This document shows positions 43,112-54,500 of a stretch of 64,000 bases of DNA, piece by piece. Both the position numbers and the translations under genes were made by a program. Location of the stretch: NCBI GenBank assembly GCA_015178975.1, contig WHVD01000050.1:517014-581013 (forward strand), given 5' to 3'. Below the pieces are notes generated by a model. That model was not told the origin of the DNA and did no database searches. It saw nothing but the letters and a program-made list of their open reading frames with translations. Each line of letters begins with the position of its first letter. Within the stretch, counting starts at the first letter, position 1. This DNA comes from Hysterangium stoloniferum. Its lineage: Eukaryota; Basidiomycota; Agaricomycetes; Hysterangiales; Hysterangiaceae.

Positions 43112-44242
43112 TTTGAAAAAATACACCCCATTATCATTGAGCATTCGTCGTCTAAACTAGTTATAGATGCCATCGCTCTTACTCGTGGCGATCGTTTCTT
43201 CACAGCAGATTTCACACCCGCAAATCTCACTGCATGGGGTTTCCAAGACTGTCAGCACGATACCACCAATGATGAGTTTGGTAGCATGCTAGGACGACGT
43301 GTGTAACCAATTTCTCTTATGCAGGGAAGCAATGATGTTCATGTGTGACCTGTTTGTCATTATATTTATCAGTCCTACTCCGCACACTCCCACACGACTA
43401 TACCGAGAACAGCACATTCACGTGGTTCCCGCTTATGCCTCCCGAGGCAATGGAGAAGAACCTCACAAAGCTAGGGATCGCGGATAAGTACTCCTTCGAA
43501 CGTCCCGGTTGTGCGCCTGGCCCACATATTGTCGAGTCGTACGCAGCGGTCAATTCGATCGTCCGTGATTGCGCTACGTTCCATACCCCGTATGTTCCCC
43601 GTGTCCAGCATATATTTGAGAATCGTGCTAGTGGGTATGTTGTTTTGTTGCTTTTGGGTTGGACTTTATCCTCAAATTGTGTGCGATGCTAGATACTTGG
43701 CGAGTTTGAACGACCCCGTACAACACAAGGCAGACTCTGAACTGCTCATCAATTCATTGGCGAACGATGCCTCGGCTTTGGAGAAGGCTGAGCAGTTCTA
43801 CTTTGACACGACACAGGCTTTGATAAAGCAGAAGAGCTTCACTCTTTCTGGAAGTGCTGGTTACAGTGTGGATCTTGTCGTACGTTCTCTTAGATTCCAT
43901 TCTTATATTCAATTACTTTAATAACATGCCTTGCTCAGGGCGAGGTACTAAACCTCATTCCGGTGCACTTTGCAGCTACGGCCATTGTGAGTTATTTTAT
44001 TTTTAATGTGGTCCTATGCATCTACTTACGGTACACAGGCTGGTCTCCCGTTGAAGACAGAAACAACACCGCGTGGCATCTACATGGAGCATGAATTGCA
44101 ACAAATGCTCCGCGATGTCTTCGCATACATCTTTTTCGAAGTTGAGGCAGCAAAGAAGATGCGCGCGGAACATTTTGCAGGGTTGCACACTCAAGAGCTC
44201 TTGGGTTACATCAAGACCAATGTTAAGAACATCGGACAGACC
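43112..44242 (+). pseudogene. Partial Ppo/linoleate diol synthase-type fatty-acid oxygenase
   Basis: Five exons read in frame across GT-AG introns: to 43298, 43373-43634, 43693-43879, 43939-43986 and 44039-44242. Exon 1 carries the end of the heme-peroxidase domain (LTRGDRFFTADFTPANLTAW, then GFQDC). The following exons enter the P450-like half (KLGIADKYSFERPGCAPGPH; LNLIPVHFAAT; TETTPRGIYMEHELQQML). Ppo enzymes oxygenate linoleic acid to signalling oxylipins. The proximal heme-peroxidase residues upstream and the P450 cysteine downstream are missing, because the gene is cut at 44305 by the satellite array and has no recognisable 5' half. It is therefore a non-functional host-gene fragment. 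The assignment is confident from family resemblance. Confidence 0.75.
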
Positions 44243-44304
44243 GTATGTGTTATATTGCCCTTGATGGAGTGGAGGCTGACTTTTACCTGATAGGAATATT
44301 GCAG

Positions 44305-47010
44305 TGATGTCATATGGGCCCGGCACTCCCCCGCTTAGCTTACAGGGACCATATGACGTCATGTTGAGTGGTACACCTCGTATCGTTTTTATTCCCCTGG
44401 ATGTGGGACACCAAACCAAGTCGCTCCAATAACATTTGTCTCTTACCATGAAGGCCAGTTTGGAATGTGAGTCCCATTTTGTCCTTTTTGCCTATGAATT
44501 CCTATGCTAACTATGACTTTAATTCTTTCCGTAGTTACTCCCCGTCGCAACACTAGCAGGCCGTTCTTCCCATTCTTGCTTGACTGCATCCATCTCATTT
44601 TCACCCCTGGTGCACAAGCACGGGAAGCTCACATTCGTTTTCTTCATTCGTTTTATTAATCTCTCCATCCTGCAGTGACATCATATGGGCCCGGCGCTCC
44701 CCTGCTTAGTTTACAGGGACCATATGACGTCATGTTGAGTGGTACACCTCGTATCTTTTTTATTTCCCTGGATGTGGGACACCAAACCAAGTCGCTCCAA
44801 TAACATTCATCTCTTACTGTGAAGGCCAGTTTGGAGCGTGAGTCCCATTTTGTCTGTTTTGCCTACGAATTCCTATGCTAACTATGACTTTAATTCTTTC
44901 TGTAGTTACTCCCCGCCTCAACACTAATGGGCCTTTCTTCCCGTTCATGCATGACTGCATCCACCTCATTTTCATGCCTGGTGGAAAATCATGGTAAGCT
45001 CGCTTTGACTTTATTCATTCTTTTATTAATCTCTACCACAGCTGTTCACCCTGCAGTGACGTCATATGGGCCCGGCGCTCCCCCGCTTAGCTTACAGAGA
45101 CCATATGACATCATGTTGAGTGGTACACCTCGTATCCTTTTTATTCCCCTGGATGTGGGACACCAAACCAAGTCGCTTCAATAACATTCATCTCTTACCA
45201 TGAAGCCCATTTTGGAACGTGAGTCCCATTTTGTCCATTTTGCCTACGAATTCCTATGCTAACGATGACTTTAATTCTTTCTGTAGTTACTCCCCGCCTC
45301 AACACTAGTTGGCCTTTCTTCCCGTTCATGCATGACTCCATCCATCTCATTTTCATGCCTGGTGAAAAATCACGGTAAGCTCGCTTTGACTTTATTCATT
45401 CTTTTATTAATCTCTACCACAGCTGTTCACCCTGCAGTGACGTCATATGGGCCCGGCACTCCCCCACTTAGTTTACAGGGACCATATGACGTCATGTTGA
45501 GTGGTACACCTCATATCTTTTTTATTCCCCTGGATGTGGGACACCAAACCAAGTCGCTCCAATAACATTCATCTCTTACCCTGAAGGCCAGTTTGGAATG
45601 TGAGTCCCATTTTGTCCTTTTTGCCTACGAATTCCTATGCTAACTATGACTTTAATTCTTTCTGTAGTTACTCCCCGCCTCAACACTAATGGGCCTTTCT
45701 TCCCGTTCATGCATGACTCCATCCATCTCATTTTCACCCCTGGTGCACAATCATGGTAAGCTCGCATTCGTTTTATTCATTGGTTTTATTAATCTCTATC
45801 ACAGCTGTTCACTGATGTCATATGGGCCCCGCGCTCCCTCGCTTAGCTTACAGGGACCATATGACGTCATGTTGAGTGGTATACTTCGTATCTTTTTTAT
45901 TTCCCTGGATGTGGGACACCAAACCAAGTCGCTCCAATAACATTCATCTCTTACCATGAAGCCTATTTTGGAATGTGAGTCCCATTTTGTCCAATTTGCC
46001 TACAAATTCCTATGCTAACGATGACTTTAATTCTTTCTGTAGTTACTCCCCGCCTCAACACTAGTTGGCCCGTCTTCCTATTCATGCATGACTGCATTGA
46101 TCTCATTTTCACCCCTGGTGCACAATCACAGTAAGCTCGCATTCGTTTTATTCATTTGTTTTATTAATCTCTATCACAGCTGTTCACTGACGTCATATGG
46201 GGCCCGGCGCTCCCCCGCTTAGCTTACAGGGACCATATGACGTCATGTTGAGTGGTACATCTCGTATCTTTTTTATTCCCCTGGATGTGGGACACCAAAC
46301 CAAGTAGCCTGAGTGACATTCGTATCTTACCATGAAGGCCATTTTGGAACGTGAGTCCCATCTTGTTCTTTTTGCCTGCGAATTCCTGTGCTAACTATGA
46401 CTTTAATCTTTCTTTCCGTAGTTACTCCCCGCCTCAACACTAGTTGGCCGGTCTTCCCGTTCATATATGACTGCATTTATCTCATTTTCACCCCTGGTGC
46501 AAATTCACGGTAAGCTCCCATTCGTTTTATTCAGTCTTTTATTAATCTCTATCAACGCTGTTCACACTGCAGTGATGTCATATGGGCCCGGCGCTCCCCC
46601 GCGTAGCTTACAGGGACCATATGACGTCATGATGAGGGGTACCCCTTGTCTCTTTTTTATTCCCCTGCATCTGGGACACCAAACCAAGTAGCCCGAGGAA
46701 TAACTTTTGTATTTGACCATGAAGCCCATTTTTGAACGTGAGTCCCTTTTTGCTTATGAATTCCTGTACTAACTATGACTTTAATCTTTCTTTCCATAGT
46801 TACTCCCAGCCTCAACACCAGCGGGCCGTTCTCCCTATTCATGCATGACTGCATCCATCCCATTTTCATGCCTCATGAAAAATCACGATCAGCTTGCACT
46901 GGTTTCATCCACTCTTTTATTAATCTCTATCCCAGCTGTTCCCAATGCAGTGATGTTATATGGCCCCGGTGCTCCCCTGTGTAGCTTACAGGGGTGAACC
47001 GACTTTATGA
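44305..47010 (+). repeat. Satellite array B: eight ~371-385 bp units with CRE-tipped hairpins
   Basis: Hairpins start near 44305, 44676, 45057, 45438, 45813, 46188, 46573 and 46951. A decayed ninth unit continues to about 47186. The unit is the same as in array A. The last units are the most diverged. Short frames in each unit (SYGPGAPPLSLQ, then FIPLDVGHQTKSLQ) are generated by the repeat. Confidence 0.9.
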
Positions 47011-47186
47011 TGGAGTGCACCGCCTCGACAATAGTGGGCCATTTTTGCCATTCATGCATCACCGTCCCCCTCCCATTTTCAAGCCTTATAGATACCCTCT
47101 CATTGATTTTATCCTGGAGTGTTTTGCTAATCTGTCACAACTATTCATAATGTAGTAACATCATATAGGCACTCCCCATTCGTTTC

Positions 47187-47644
47187 AGACTAAACGGCTA
47201 AGTTGGGCCCGAGCTATCTTGCAGCGAGGGGGATCCACTCAATATACATGGGGAGGAGTTCCTGACATCCTCCGACCTTTCCATTGACATCTTCAAACTG
47301 GGGGGCACTGTGAGAGGTATCTCAATTCCATTTTTCCTTAGTCATCTTAGTTGTCTTACTGCTACTAAAGCCAACTAAAACTATTTGCTTTCTATATTGT
47401 ACTTTAATAGTCAATATATAGTCGCTAGGGAATCGTACTGCAAAGTCGATTCTTTTTCCCTTAGTTGTCTTAGTTGTCTTACCACTACTAAAGCCGACTA
47501 CAGCTATTTACTTTCTATATTGTACTTTGATAGTCAATATATAGTAGTGTCGTACCTAAAAGGTCGATATTCTTTGTATATAGAGCGGTCAGAACTTCCA
47601 TGACTCTTCACACCAGCCCTCTTCTTCTTTGAGACAATCCCTTG
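47187..47644 (+). mobile_element. Ty3/gypsy 3' end and LTR, copy B
   Basis: About 120 bp of internal sequence (matching 6410-6530 inverted) end in the polypurine tract CTGGGGGGCAC. A 336-bp LTR follows (47309-47644, TGTGAGAGG...CCCTTG). Everything upstream is replaced by satellite array B, just as array A abuts gypsy copy A, but at a different point in the element. Confidence 0.85.
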
Positions 47645-47902
47645 AATGAGGAAATTGTTCACCCAAGGGTATACAGTAGACATTTTAGCCTTACTAAGCT
47701 ACTCTACCTATAGGACTCACAAGTGTCATCAGATTGAGATTATTAATGACAGCCAAAATTCCAATAGAAATTACACAGCAAATTACTTGGAATGTTTTTC
47801 AGTAATCTCACACTCTTTTACATGAATTGTATTAACTATATATCCCAAAATTCATTCACCATCTGCTACGTTTGTTGCTATGGAGCCATTAGGGTTTAGA
47901 AA

Positions 47903-48425
47903 GGCTATGACCAGACTGCAGGGGGGTTTGGGTGCAGAGGTTTGGTTTTAATGATGATTGGGAGGATGCTTAAAGATATCAAAGTGAGGAGGAGTCCATT
48001 TGAGGAGATGCTGATGGGATGTTGTTATAAAGGAAAAGATGAATATAATATATATTATTGTCATCCACAGTGGGCCCATCCACTTCCCTAATTTCATACA
48101 TGAAATACATACAAGGGGGGGGGTAGACATATAATTTCGTGGAAGGGTTTTTTGGATAAACCCTAATTTGTGGGAAAAAAGAAGGATTTTTTGTGTGCAT
48201 GTGTGGAAATAATACATATATATAATATAATATAATATACAATATTTGGAGACTTCAAAAGACTGAGATGAGACGTCTTGGCAGTGAACTGATTTTGGAG
48301 TGTGTGACGGATTTCCTGAAGAGGATCTACCTGCAAATTCTTCCTACTTTTCATCAGGAAAGTAGTAAGAATCACTCCCTGTAAGCTAAGGGGGGGAGGG
48401 CTGGGGCCATATGACGTCCCTGGGT
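47903..48425 (+). repeat. Dispersed repeat R2, copy 2, with degenerate CRE hairpin
   Basis: Collinear with 27205-27715. The hairpin part (48377-48422) reads GTAAGCTAAGGGGGGGAGGG, where the other copy has GTAAGCTAAGCAGGGGAGCG, so two or three C positions are G here. Confidence 0.8.
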
Positions 48426-48447
48426 TAAACCGGTGGTAGATGTATAT

Positions 48448-48540
48448 TTAGAAATTGGGCGCTAGTATGGGGACAGATGCCCTGCATTGACGCCCATCTC
48501 AGAGGGGATTCATTTTCTAGAGTGGCATGGCGACTGATTC
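48448..48540 (+). repeat. SINE-like dispersed repeat, copy 4 of 6 (truncated)
   Basis: It keeps the first ~90 bp and reads GGCATGGCGAC where other copies have GGCATCGCGAC. It is joined to the HEAT-repeat remnant. Confidence 0.75.
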
Positions 48541-48715
48541 TGATCACATTCTCACCCACTGCACCTTGCTCTGAAAGTTTTGCCAGTGCTGATAATCTGC
48601 AGGTTTGAATGTTCTCGTCAGAGTCCTTCAGCAGTGTGACAAAGTCACAAATGGCACCATGTAGGCCACTTCCAAGTCTAGCTGAAAACTGCATATTATA
48701 TTGCACCCCCATTTC
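48535..48715 (-). pseudogene. HEAT/ARM-repeat gene remnant
   Basis: The minus strand encodes LHGAICDFVTLLKDSDENIQ, then TCRLSALAKLSEQ. This is one complete HEAT-type helical repeat and the start of another, typical of agaricomycete HEAT-repeat proteins with LLKDSD...ALAKLSEQ units. Upstream the frame passes into the 72-bp minisatellite and downstream into the SINE-like repeat, so only one or two repeats survive. No function can be assigned from a single repeat. Confidence 0.6.
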
Positions 48716-48719
48716 CATT

Positions 48720-49480
48720 GTGATTGCCTGTGCATGGGTGTTCATCATGGATGAACACCTGCATATGTACAATATAGGCAGCTTCAGCACTAAAGTTGCC
48801 TGTGCACAGGTGTTCATCCTGGATGAACACCTGCATATGCGCAATACAGGCAGCTTAGGCGCTAAAGTTGCCTGTGCAAGAGTGTTCATCCTGGATGAAC
48901 ACCTGCATATGCGCAATATAGGCAGTTTCAGCACTAAAGTTGCCTGTGCATGGGTGTTCATCCTGGATGAACACTTGCATATGCGCAATACAGGCCGCTT
49001 CGGCGCTAAAGTTGCCTGGATGAACATCTGCATACGTGCAATACAGGCAGCTTCGGCGCTAACGTTGCCCATGCACAGGTGTTCATCCTGGATGAACACC
49101 TGCATATGCGCAATACAAGCAGCTTCGGCACTAAAGTTGCCTGTGCATGGGTGTTCATCCTGGATGAACACCTGTATATGCGCAATACAGGCAGCTTCGG
49201 CACTAAAGTTGCCTGTGCACAGGTGTTCATCCTGGATGAACAGCTGCATATGCGCAATACAGGCAGCTTCGGCGCTAAAGTTGCCTGTGCACAGGTGTTC
49301 ATCTTGGATGAACAGCTGCATATGCCCAATACAGGCAGCTTCGGCCCTAAAGTTCCCTGTGCAAGGGTGTTCATCCTGGATGAACAGCTGCATACACCCA
49401 ATACAGGCAGCTTTGGCTCTAAAGTTGCCTGTACACAGGTGTTCATCCTGGATGAACACCTGCATACACGCAACGTTCGC
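48720..49480. repeat. 72-bp minisatellite, about ten units, open in several frames
   Basis: Units of exactly 72 bp carry the perfect inverted repeat GTTCATCC-T-GGATGAAC, the palindrome GCATATGC and GCTTCGGCGCTAAAGTTGCC. One unit near 49010-49060 is shortened. Because 72 is a multiple of three, frames persist: a plus-strand frame with VFILDEHLHMRNTGSFGAKV units and a minus-strand frame with QLFIQDEHLCTGNFSAEAAC units both stay open for almost 300 codons or more. No start context or splice evidence marks either as real. Confidence 0.9.
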
Positions 49481-49514
49481 CCTAGAGTAAAAGTTGCATG
49501 CACACAGCTGTTCA

Positions 49515-49605
49515 TCCTGGTCCCTAGATGCCCTACCCTATGTAAAATGGATCTGGTCCCTAGATGTTGCACCCTATGTAAAATGGATCTGGTCCCTAGA
49601 TGAAT
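49515..49605. repeat. Two to three ~40-bp tandem repeats
   Basis: The unit is TGGTCCCTAGATG...CCCTATGTAAAATGGATC. It directly follows the minisatellite. Confidence 0.8.
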
Positions 49606-49737
49606 CCTACCAGACCCATATAACCTGGCAATTCTGATACCACCATAATCATCAGGAACAATGCTATATCAAATATTGTTATGGGGTATAATTTATGTTA
49701 TTCTTCAAGCAAGAGATTCACCACAACTGCGGCCCTG

Positions 49738-49986
49738 TCAAAACATCTGGCTTGGGATGAACGTTAGTAGATATGCCTGCAGAGTTTCAGCCATGAGGTA
49801 CAATGCAGAGGAGGCAGAAACAATTGCAACAATATAGAAGTGAAGATGAAGACCTTTTTGAAAGATCCTGAGTATTCTATTGAGCTGCAGGATGAAAGAG
49901 CAGTGACCATCAGGTTCTGATAAAACAATGTATGACGAAGTCTGGCCCATCCTGTTTGGCCTGATGATAATGGTAAAGCACATCAT
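49738..49986 (-). CDS. Possible membrane-protein exon
   Basis: An 82-codon minus-strand frame has a hydrophobic segment (LHLHFYIVAIVSASSALYLM) and a second moderately hydrophobic end (LQAYLLTFIPSQMF). It resembles the transmembrane C-terminal exons of fungal multispan proteins such as the DUF6533/6534 types, but no diagnostic motif is present and no neighbouring exon was found. A chance frame is possible. Confidence 0.25.
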   Translation of the reverse strand: MMCFTIIIRPNRMGQTSSYIVLSEPDGHCSFILQLNRILRIFQKGLHLHFYIVAIVSASSALYLMAETLQAYLLTFIPSQMF

Positions 49987-50324
49987 GTTGGCTCCTCATG
50001 GGAATTTCTCTTTTGATGTACCTACTTAATACTTTGATTTCAAAGGTGCTAGACTCCACTCACAGCTTTCTTTGCTAAATTAGAGTGTTTGGCCATGCAG
50101 TCACTTGGAGAGAACCCACACAGACTCACTGTTAGGATCTGTATCTATTCAGACCTCTGAAACCTTGTCACACCTCCAGCACCCTGACATTAGCACTCCT
50201 GAATATTGTATTGCTGCTGTAGCACCCCAATACATCTCACTCCATGTCATTATCCTATTCTGTGTCCATCCCATCTCTAGGTCTATTCTCGCCCGAGGTG
50301 GACGGTCTACTATTTCGTAGAAGA

Positions 50325-50480
50325 CTCCAACCCAGTTTTCGTACAAGACTCCACGTTTGTGTAGAAGACTCCACCGTTTTTGCACGAGACTCCCACGCTT
50401 TCTGTAGAAGACTCCGCAGTTTTTGTAGAAGACTCCGCAGTTTCTGTAGAAGAGTCCACAGTTTTCGTAGAAAGGTCCAC
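50325..50480. repeat. 24-bp minisatellite, six to seven units
   Basis: Variants of TTTTGTAGAAGACTCCGCAG repeat every 24 bp. Both strands stay open (RRLRSFC or ESSTKTA units) because 24 is a multiple of three. A single related unit occurs near 32520-32560. Confidence 0.9.
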
Positions 50481-50844
50481 CTTAGCCGGAAAGAAGCCTG
50501 GCAGTTTACCGAGGGCGGAGACGTCTGGCCGTTTAGACGCTGGCCCCCCACATACATCCACATACCCCACACGGCGCACACAACCTTTACTTCTTTCTCG
50601 GCAAAAATATTAGGCACTTGGGGACTAAAACCCTTTGGACTCTTTGGACTCTTTGGACTCTTCTACCAAAAATAGTGGACCCTCCACCTCAGGGGAGAAT
50701 ACCCTAGAACCCGTCAAAAGGACCCTCCACCTCAGGGGGGGGGAGAATAAGACTAACGTCTACCCTTTCTATATTATATATTATTATTATTTTTTGATAC
50801 ATATATGTACATCCACATAACTTTTATTTACCCGTCTTTTTTTT

Positions 50845-51000
50845 TTTCCAGCAAAACTTAGAACTTAGCCTGTGCGGTGTGTGTGGATAACGAGTCGCAA
50901 TGCCACTCTAGAAAATGAAATGAACCCCCCCCCAGAATGGGCGTCAATGCAGGGCATCTGTCCCTGTACTAGCGCCCAATTTTCTAAATATATGCTCCGG
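50845..51000 (-). repeat. SINE-like dispersed repeat, copy 5 of 6
   Basis: Full-length minus-strand copy including the A-run. It forms part of the promoter-proximal repeat block shared with 31490-32440. Confidence 0.75.
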
Positions 51001-51547
51001 GGTGGGCGGCGAGAATTATATTATATTATATTATAATATTCATTAAAAAAAACATCCTCCTCTTGTAAGGACGGACGGGGTGGGGTGGTCCTGTGTTTGT
51101 TGGGCGGCGAGAATAATATAATATTCATTAAAACATCCTCTTGAAACGTACTACTCCCCCCCTTCGATATCTTATCGCCATTTAAAAACCGAACGGACAC
51201 GACACGACCCCTCCTCTTGATGGTCCGGTCGGTGCAGGAACTAGTGCCGTTGGAGCCCTCTGGGGACAGTGTGGTGCTGCGTGCGTGCGTGCGTGCGGAA
51301 GGGACATATTTCTTTGATTTGGGTTCTAAACCAAGGGGAAGAGGAGAGGGTACATTTCGATCGCCTCGGGGGGACAGTATGGTCCGGGAGGGACATTATT
51401 GGGGGTCGAGGGGAGCGCTGTACATTTCGATCGTGGCGGATGCCGACTCCCAACGTGGATTACAGTATCCGGCCTCATATATCGACAGCTGGGGTTTAGA
51501 TGGTTCCGTGATATCACGTGACCTCACTGTCATTTCCGCCCCCCCTC
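51001..51547 (+). promoter_or_regulatory. Upstream region of the CRN-like gene
   Basis: The region shares a ~500-bp block in inverted orientation with 31490-32290. Two copies of GTACATTTCGATCG lie at about 51350 and 51419, and CACGTGAC (an E-box-like core) occurs at about 51515. No clear TATA box is seen. Shared blocks may be regulatory or simply repeat-derived. Confidence 0.35.
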
Positions 51548-54500
51548 ATGTCTAATCGATCGCAGCTCCCTCCTGATACCCAGCGGTCCTCATCCTCGGA
51601 GTCGGCTAATGAATCGTCAATCAAGAAACTTCATCATGTGACCACCAGACGGACATCTCCTGAAGATGAGCAGAGGCAAGATCGTGAGGTGTTGGAGAAC
51701 GAGACTATCGCCGTAATCCTCTTGGCCGTCCAGTCTGGCGTGAAAAAGTTTGGGTTAGAATTTGCCATCACCCTTCTGTCTCTAATTGCTGAAACGGCGA
51801 ATCCACCTCTCCTGCCCGCCCTAAACACCCGTCGAGATGTTCGCAAGTGTATCGTCGAGAACGATGAGCTCTTCGACTTATTGGGCGAATGTTTACAAAA
51901 AGGATCGTTTTCAGAGATTCGGAGCCTTGGTAAGTTTCTAGTGTATTTCTCTGGCGCTATCTGTCATCATCGCTCTTATTAGAGATACTCCAACCTGACG
52001 ATACCGAACGCCCGCACACCCCAATACAAGGAAGAAAGGTCGTAGCCAAAGGTAGGTGGTACATTTTCAAGTGTGGATGGGATGGGATTGTAAATATTTT
52101 TCGTTATCGTTAGGTGAATCCCCGCGCCGCCTCACGGAGAAAGAGACGAAAGCTACGACAGCCGCCACAATTCAAGAGTTTGATAACTACCTCAAATACT
52201 TGGCCACTGGGAAATTGGATGGATATCTCGACTCGATCCGATGTGAAGACAAACTTACAGACCTCGACGTGGAGCTCCCCCTCGACCCAATTCTTCTCCT
52301 TCACGACCTCGGCAAGCGCCCAGACAAGGATCGGATAAAAAATTTGTTCACCGGAGACACAGTGTTCGTGGCGTTTGGACCATTTTACAGACAATAAATG
52401 TTAATCTTCCTCTTTCTTTCCAGCCATCTATTCGGCGTCTCGGGTTCGGGTAAAACACGCCTTGCACTTGAGGGTCTTTGCTTGAATTGGGGCCTTTATC
52501 TTTCGTGCAGAACCACACAAGGTCCAGCATCTGGCTCCGAAGACGTAGAAGTAGCGACGGAAAAAATATTGCCAAGTTTAAGCACTTGGCACACAGGAGA
52601 AATGGGTGAGAACGCTACAGCTGCACACCGAGTGTTTGCAATGTTGTTGTGCGCGCGCCTCTTGATCCTGAAGCAGTTTGTGCAACATGTTCCTGTTAAC
52701 ACAGGTGCCACGTTGGCTCGACGGCGATGGGTTCTTGCTCAAGTTTTGCCACCCTCCGTCAACTTTCAAAATAAGGATCTCTTTGTCAGAGTGCTCTGGA
52801 CCCTCCGGTCTGCTGACCCGGAGATCATGTATAGCATTATGACATCCACCCTACATGAGCTCACGACTAACAGAAATGACTTGTTTCCAGAAGGATCCCG
52901 GACACGTCTATTCGTCGTGATCGATGAAGCACAAGTGGCTGCCGACAATATGAAGGAGTACTTCCGCTCCGACACCGGGACTGATATGCGCCCTATTCTT
53001 CGTGAAATGTATAAATACTTTCTGAGCACTAAACTCTTCAGGGGTTTTATTCTCTCGGGAACTGGACTGTCAATGAAAATGGTGAAGGATGCCGTGGGTT
53101 CTCTTTCTGCAAAAAATGCAGCTGCGAGTGGTACGCGGGTCTTCACTGATATTGGGCATTTCACGAAAGACGATTCTTCTCAATTGGACTATATTCGCCG
53201 ATACCTTCAGGGGTTTTATTCTCTCGGGAACTGGACTGTCAATGAAAATGGTGAAGGATGCCGTGGGTTCTCTTTCTGCAAAAAATGCAGCTGCGAGTGG
53301 TACGCGGGTCTTCACTGATATTGGGCATTTCACGAAAGACGATTCTTCTCAATTGGACTATATTCGCCGATACCTTCAGGGGTTTTATTCTCTCGGGAAC
53401 TGGACTGTCAATGAAAATGGTGAAGGATGCCGTGGGTTCTCTTTCTGCAAAAAATGCAGCTGCGAGTGGTACGCGGGTCTTCACTGATATTGGGCATTTC
53501 ACGAAAGACGATTCTTCTCAATTGGACTATATTCGCCGATACCTCACACTCTCCGACAATAACTCGGATCGACGATTGTTGGAACGCATGGTGTACTGGT
53601 TTTCTGGCCGGTATGTCTATTGTTTGATGCTACAAGTTTCTTTTTTTATCGTTGATATTGTAGTCACCGGCTGACAGCTAGCCTTATTGAGCTGTTTATC
53701 CGCTGGGAAAATGTGCCACGCCACCGTGTCCTGACCTCGTTCGCTGAACAGTTGACTGGATTTAACATCACTGACGCAATCGACCTGGAGGATGACGAAC
53801 CTCCGATTTCCCCTGAGCTGTCCGCGTCGATCTCACGTTATCGATCAATTGGTCAATTGGACCGGGTTTTCAACGAAAGAAATAGTCAGTGTAACATCTC
53901 TTTTACTAATGGCCAAGGACCAACCACGTATTTGACAGGAGAGGAACTGATACAATGCCTAGTTGAAGTTCTCATGCGGTGGACTTTGGGAAGTGAACCT
54001 ACGACCATTGCCATCGAAAGGCATATGCACGAAATAATTGCGTGCGGCATAGGATTTTTGGACAAGAAGACGAGCGCTTGGGAATTCAAGGCTGATGAGA
54101 ACTACCCTGTTTACATTTCCGAACCATTGGTAGTTCTCTCCCTCAGCTCGCTTTTCCAAAAGCAGAGTCACACGATGAGGGAGACATGGATGGCCAATGC
54201 ATTCCGCAGTGCTCGTACCACCTCGTCACTTGGATATATGTTTGACCAGGCGATCCTTCTCGTGCTCATGGAGACTTTTGGGGGCAAGTTCACACCTTTC
54301 TCGGACGCCTTCCACTGTAGCGAGTCATTAGGGTCGAGGAAGGTTACCTTAGTGGCGCTGAAGCGTGGGGCTGATAACATAATGCAGTGCTCCCCGGTAT
54401 CGTGGAAGGCAGGGAATTCTGATCGCTTGGGTGTGAAGGCTAGTTCGTCTAAAGACGTTCTCGCTTTCTTGCACGATCCAGATGGAAAGCCGTTTCTTCT

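Noticed and set aside
44927-46984. Series of 60-85 aa frames (SYGPGAPP...GHQTKSLQ)
   Set aside because: They recur because of the satellite unit and run through the hairpin; they are not independent genes.
48720-49480. CRISPR-like array or a ~346-aa repeat protein
   Set aside because: The units are adjacent without variable spacers and the organism is eukaryotic. The open frames arise because the unit is 72 bp; both strands are open and no start or splice context supports either.
50244-50675. Arginine-rich protein of 143 residues
   Set aside because: It is generated by the 24-bp minisatellite; the opposite strand is equally open.
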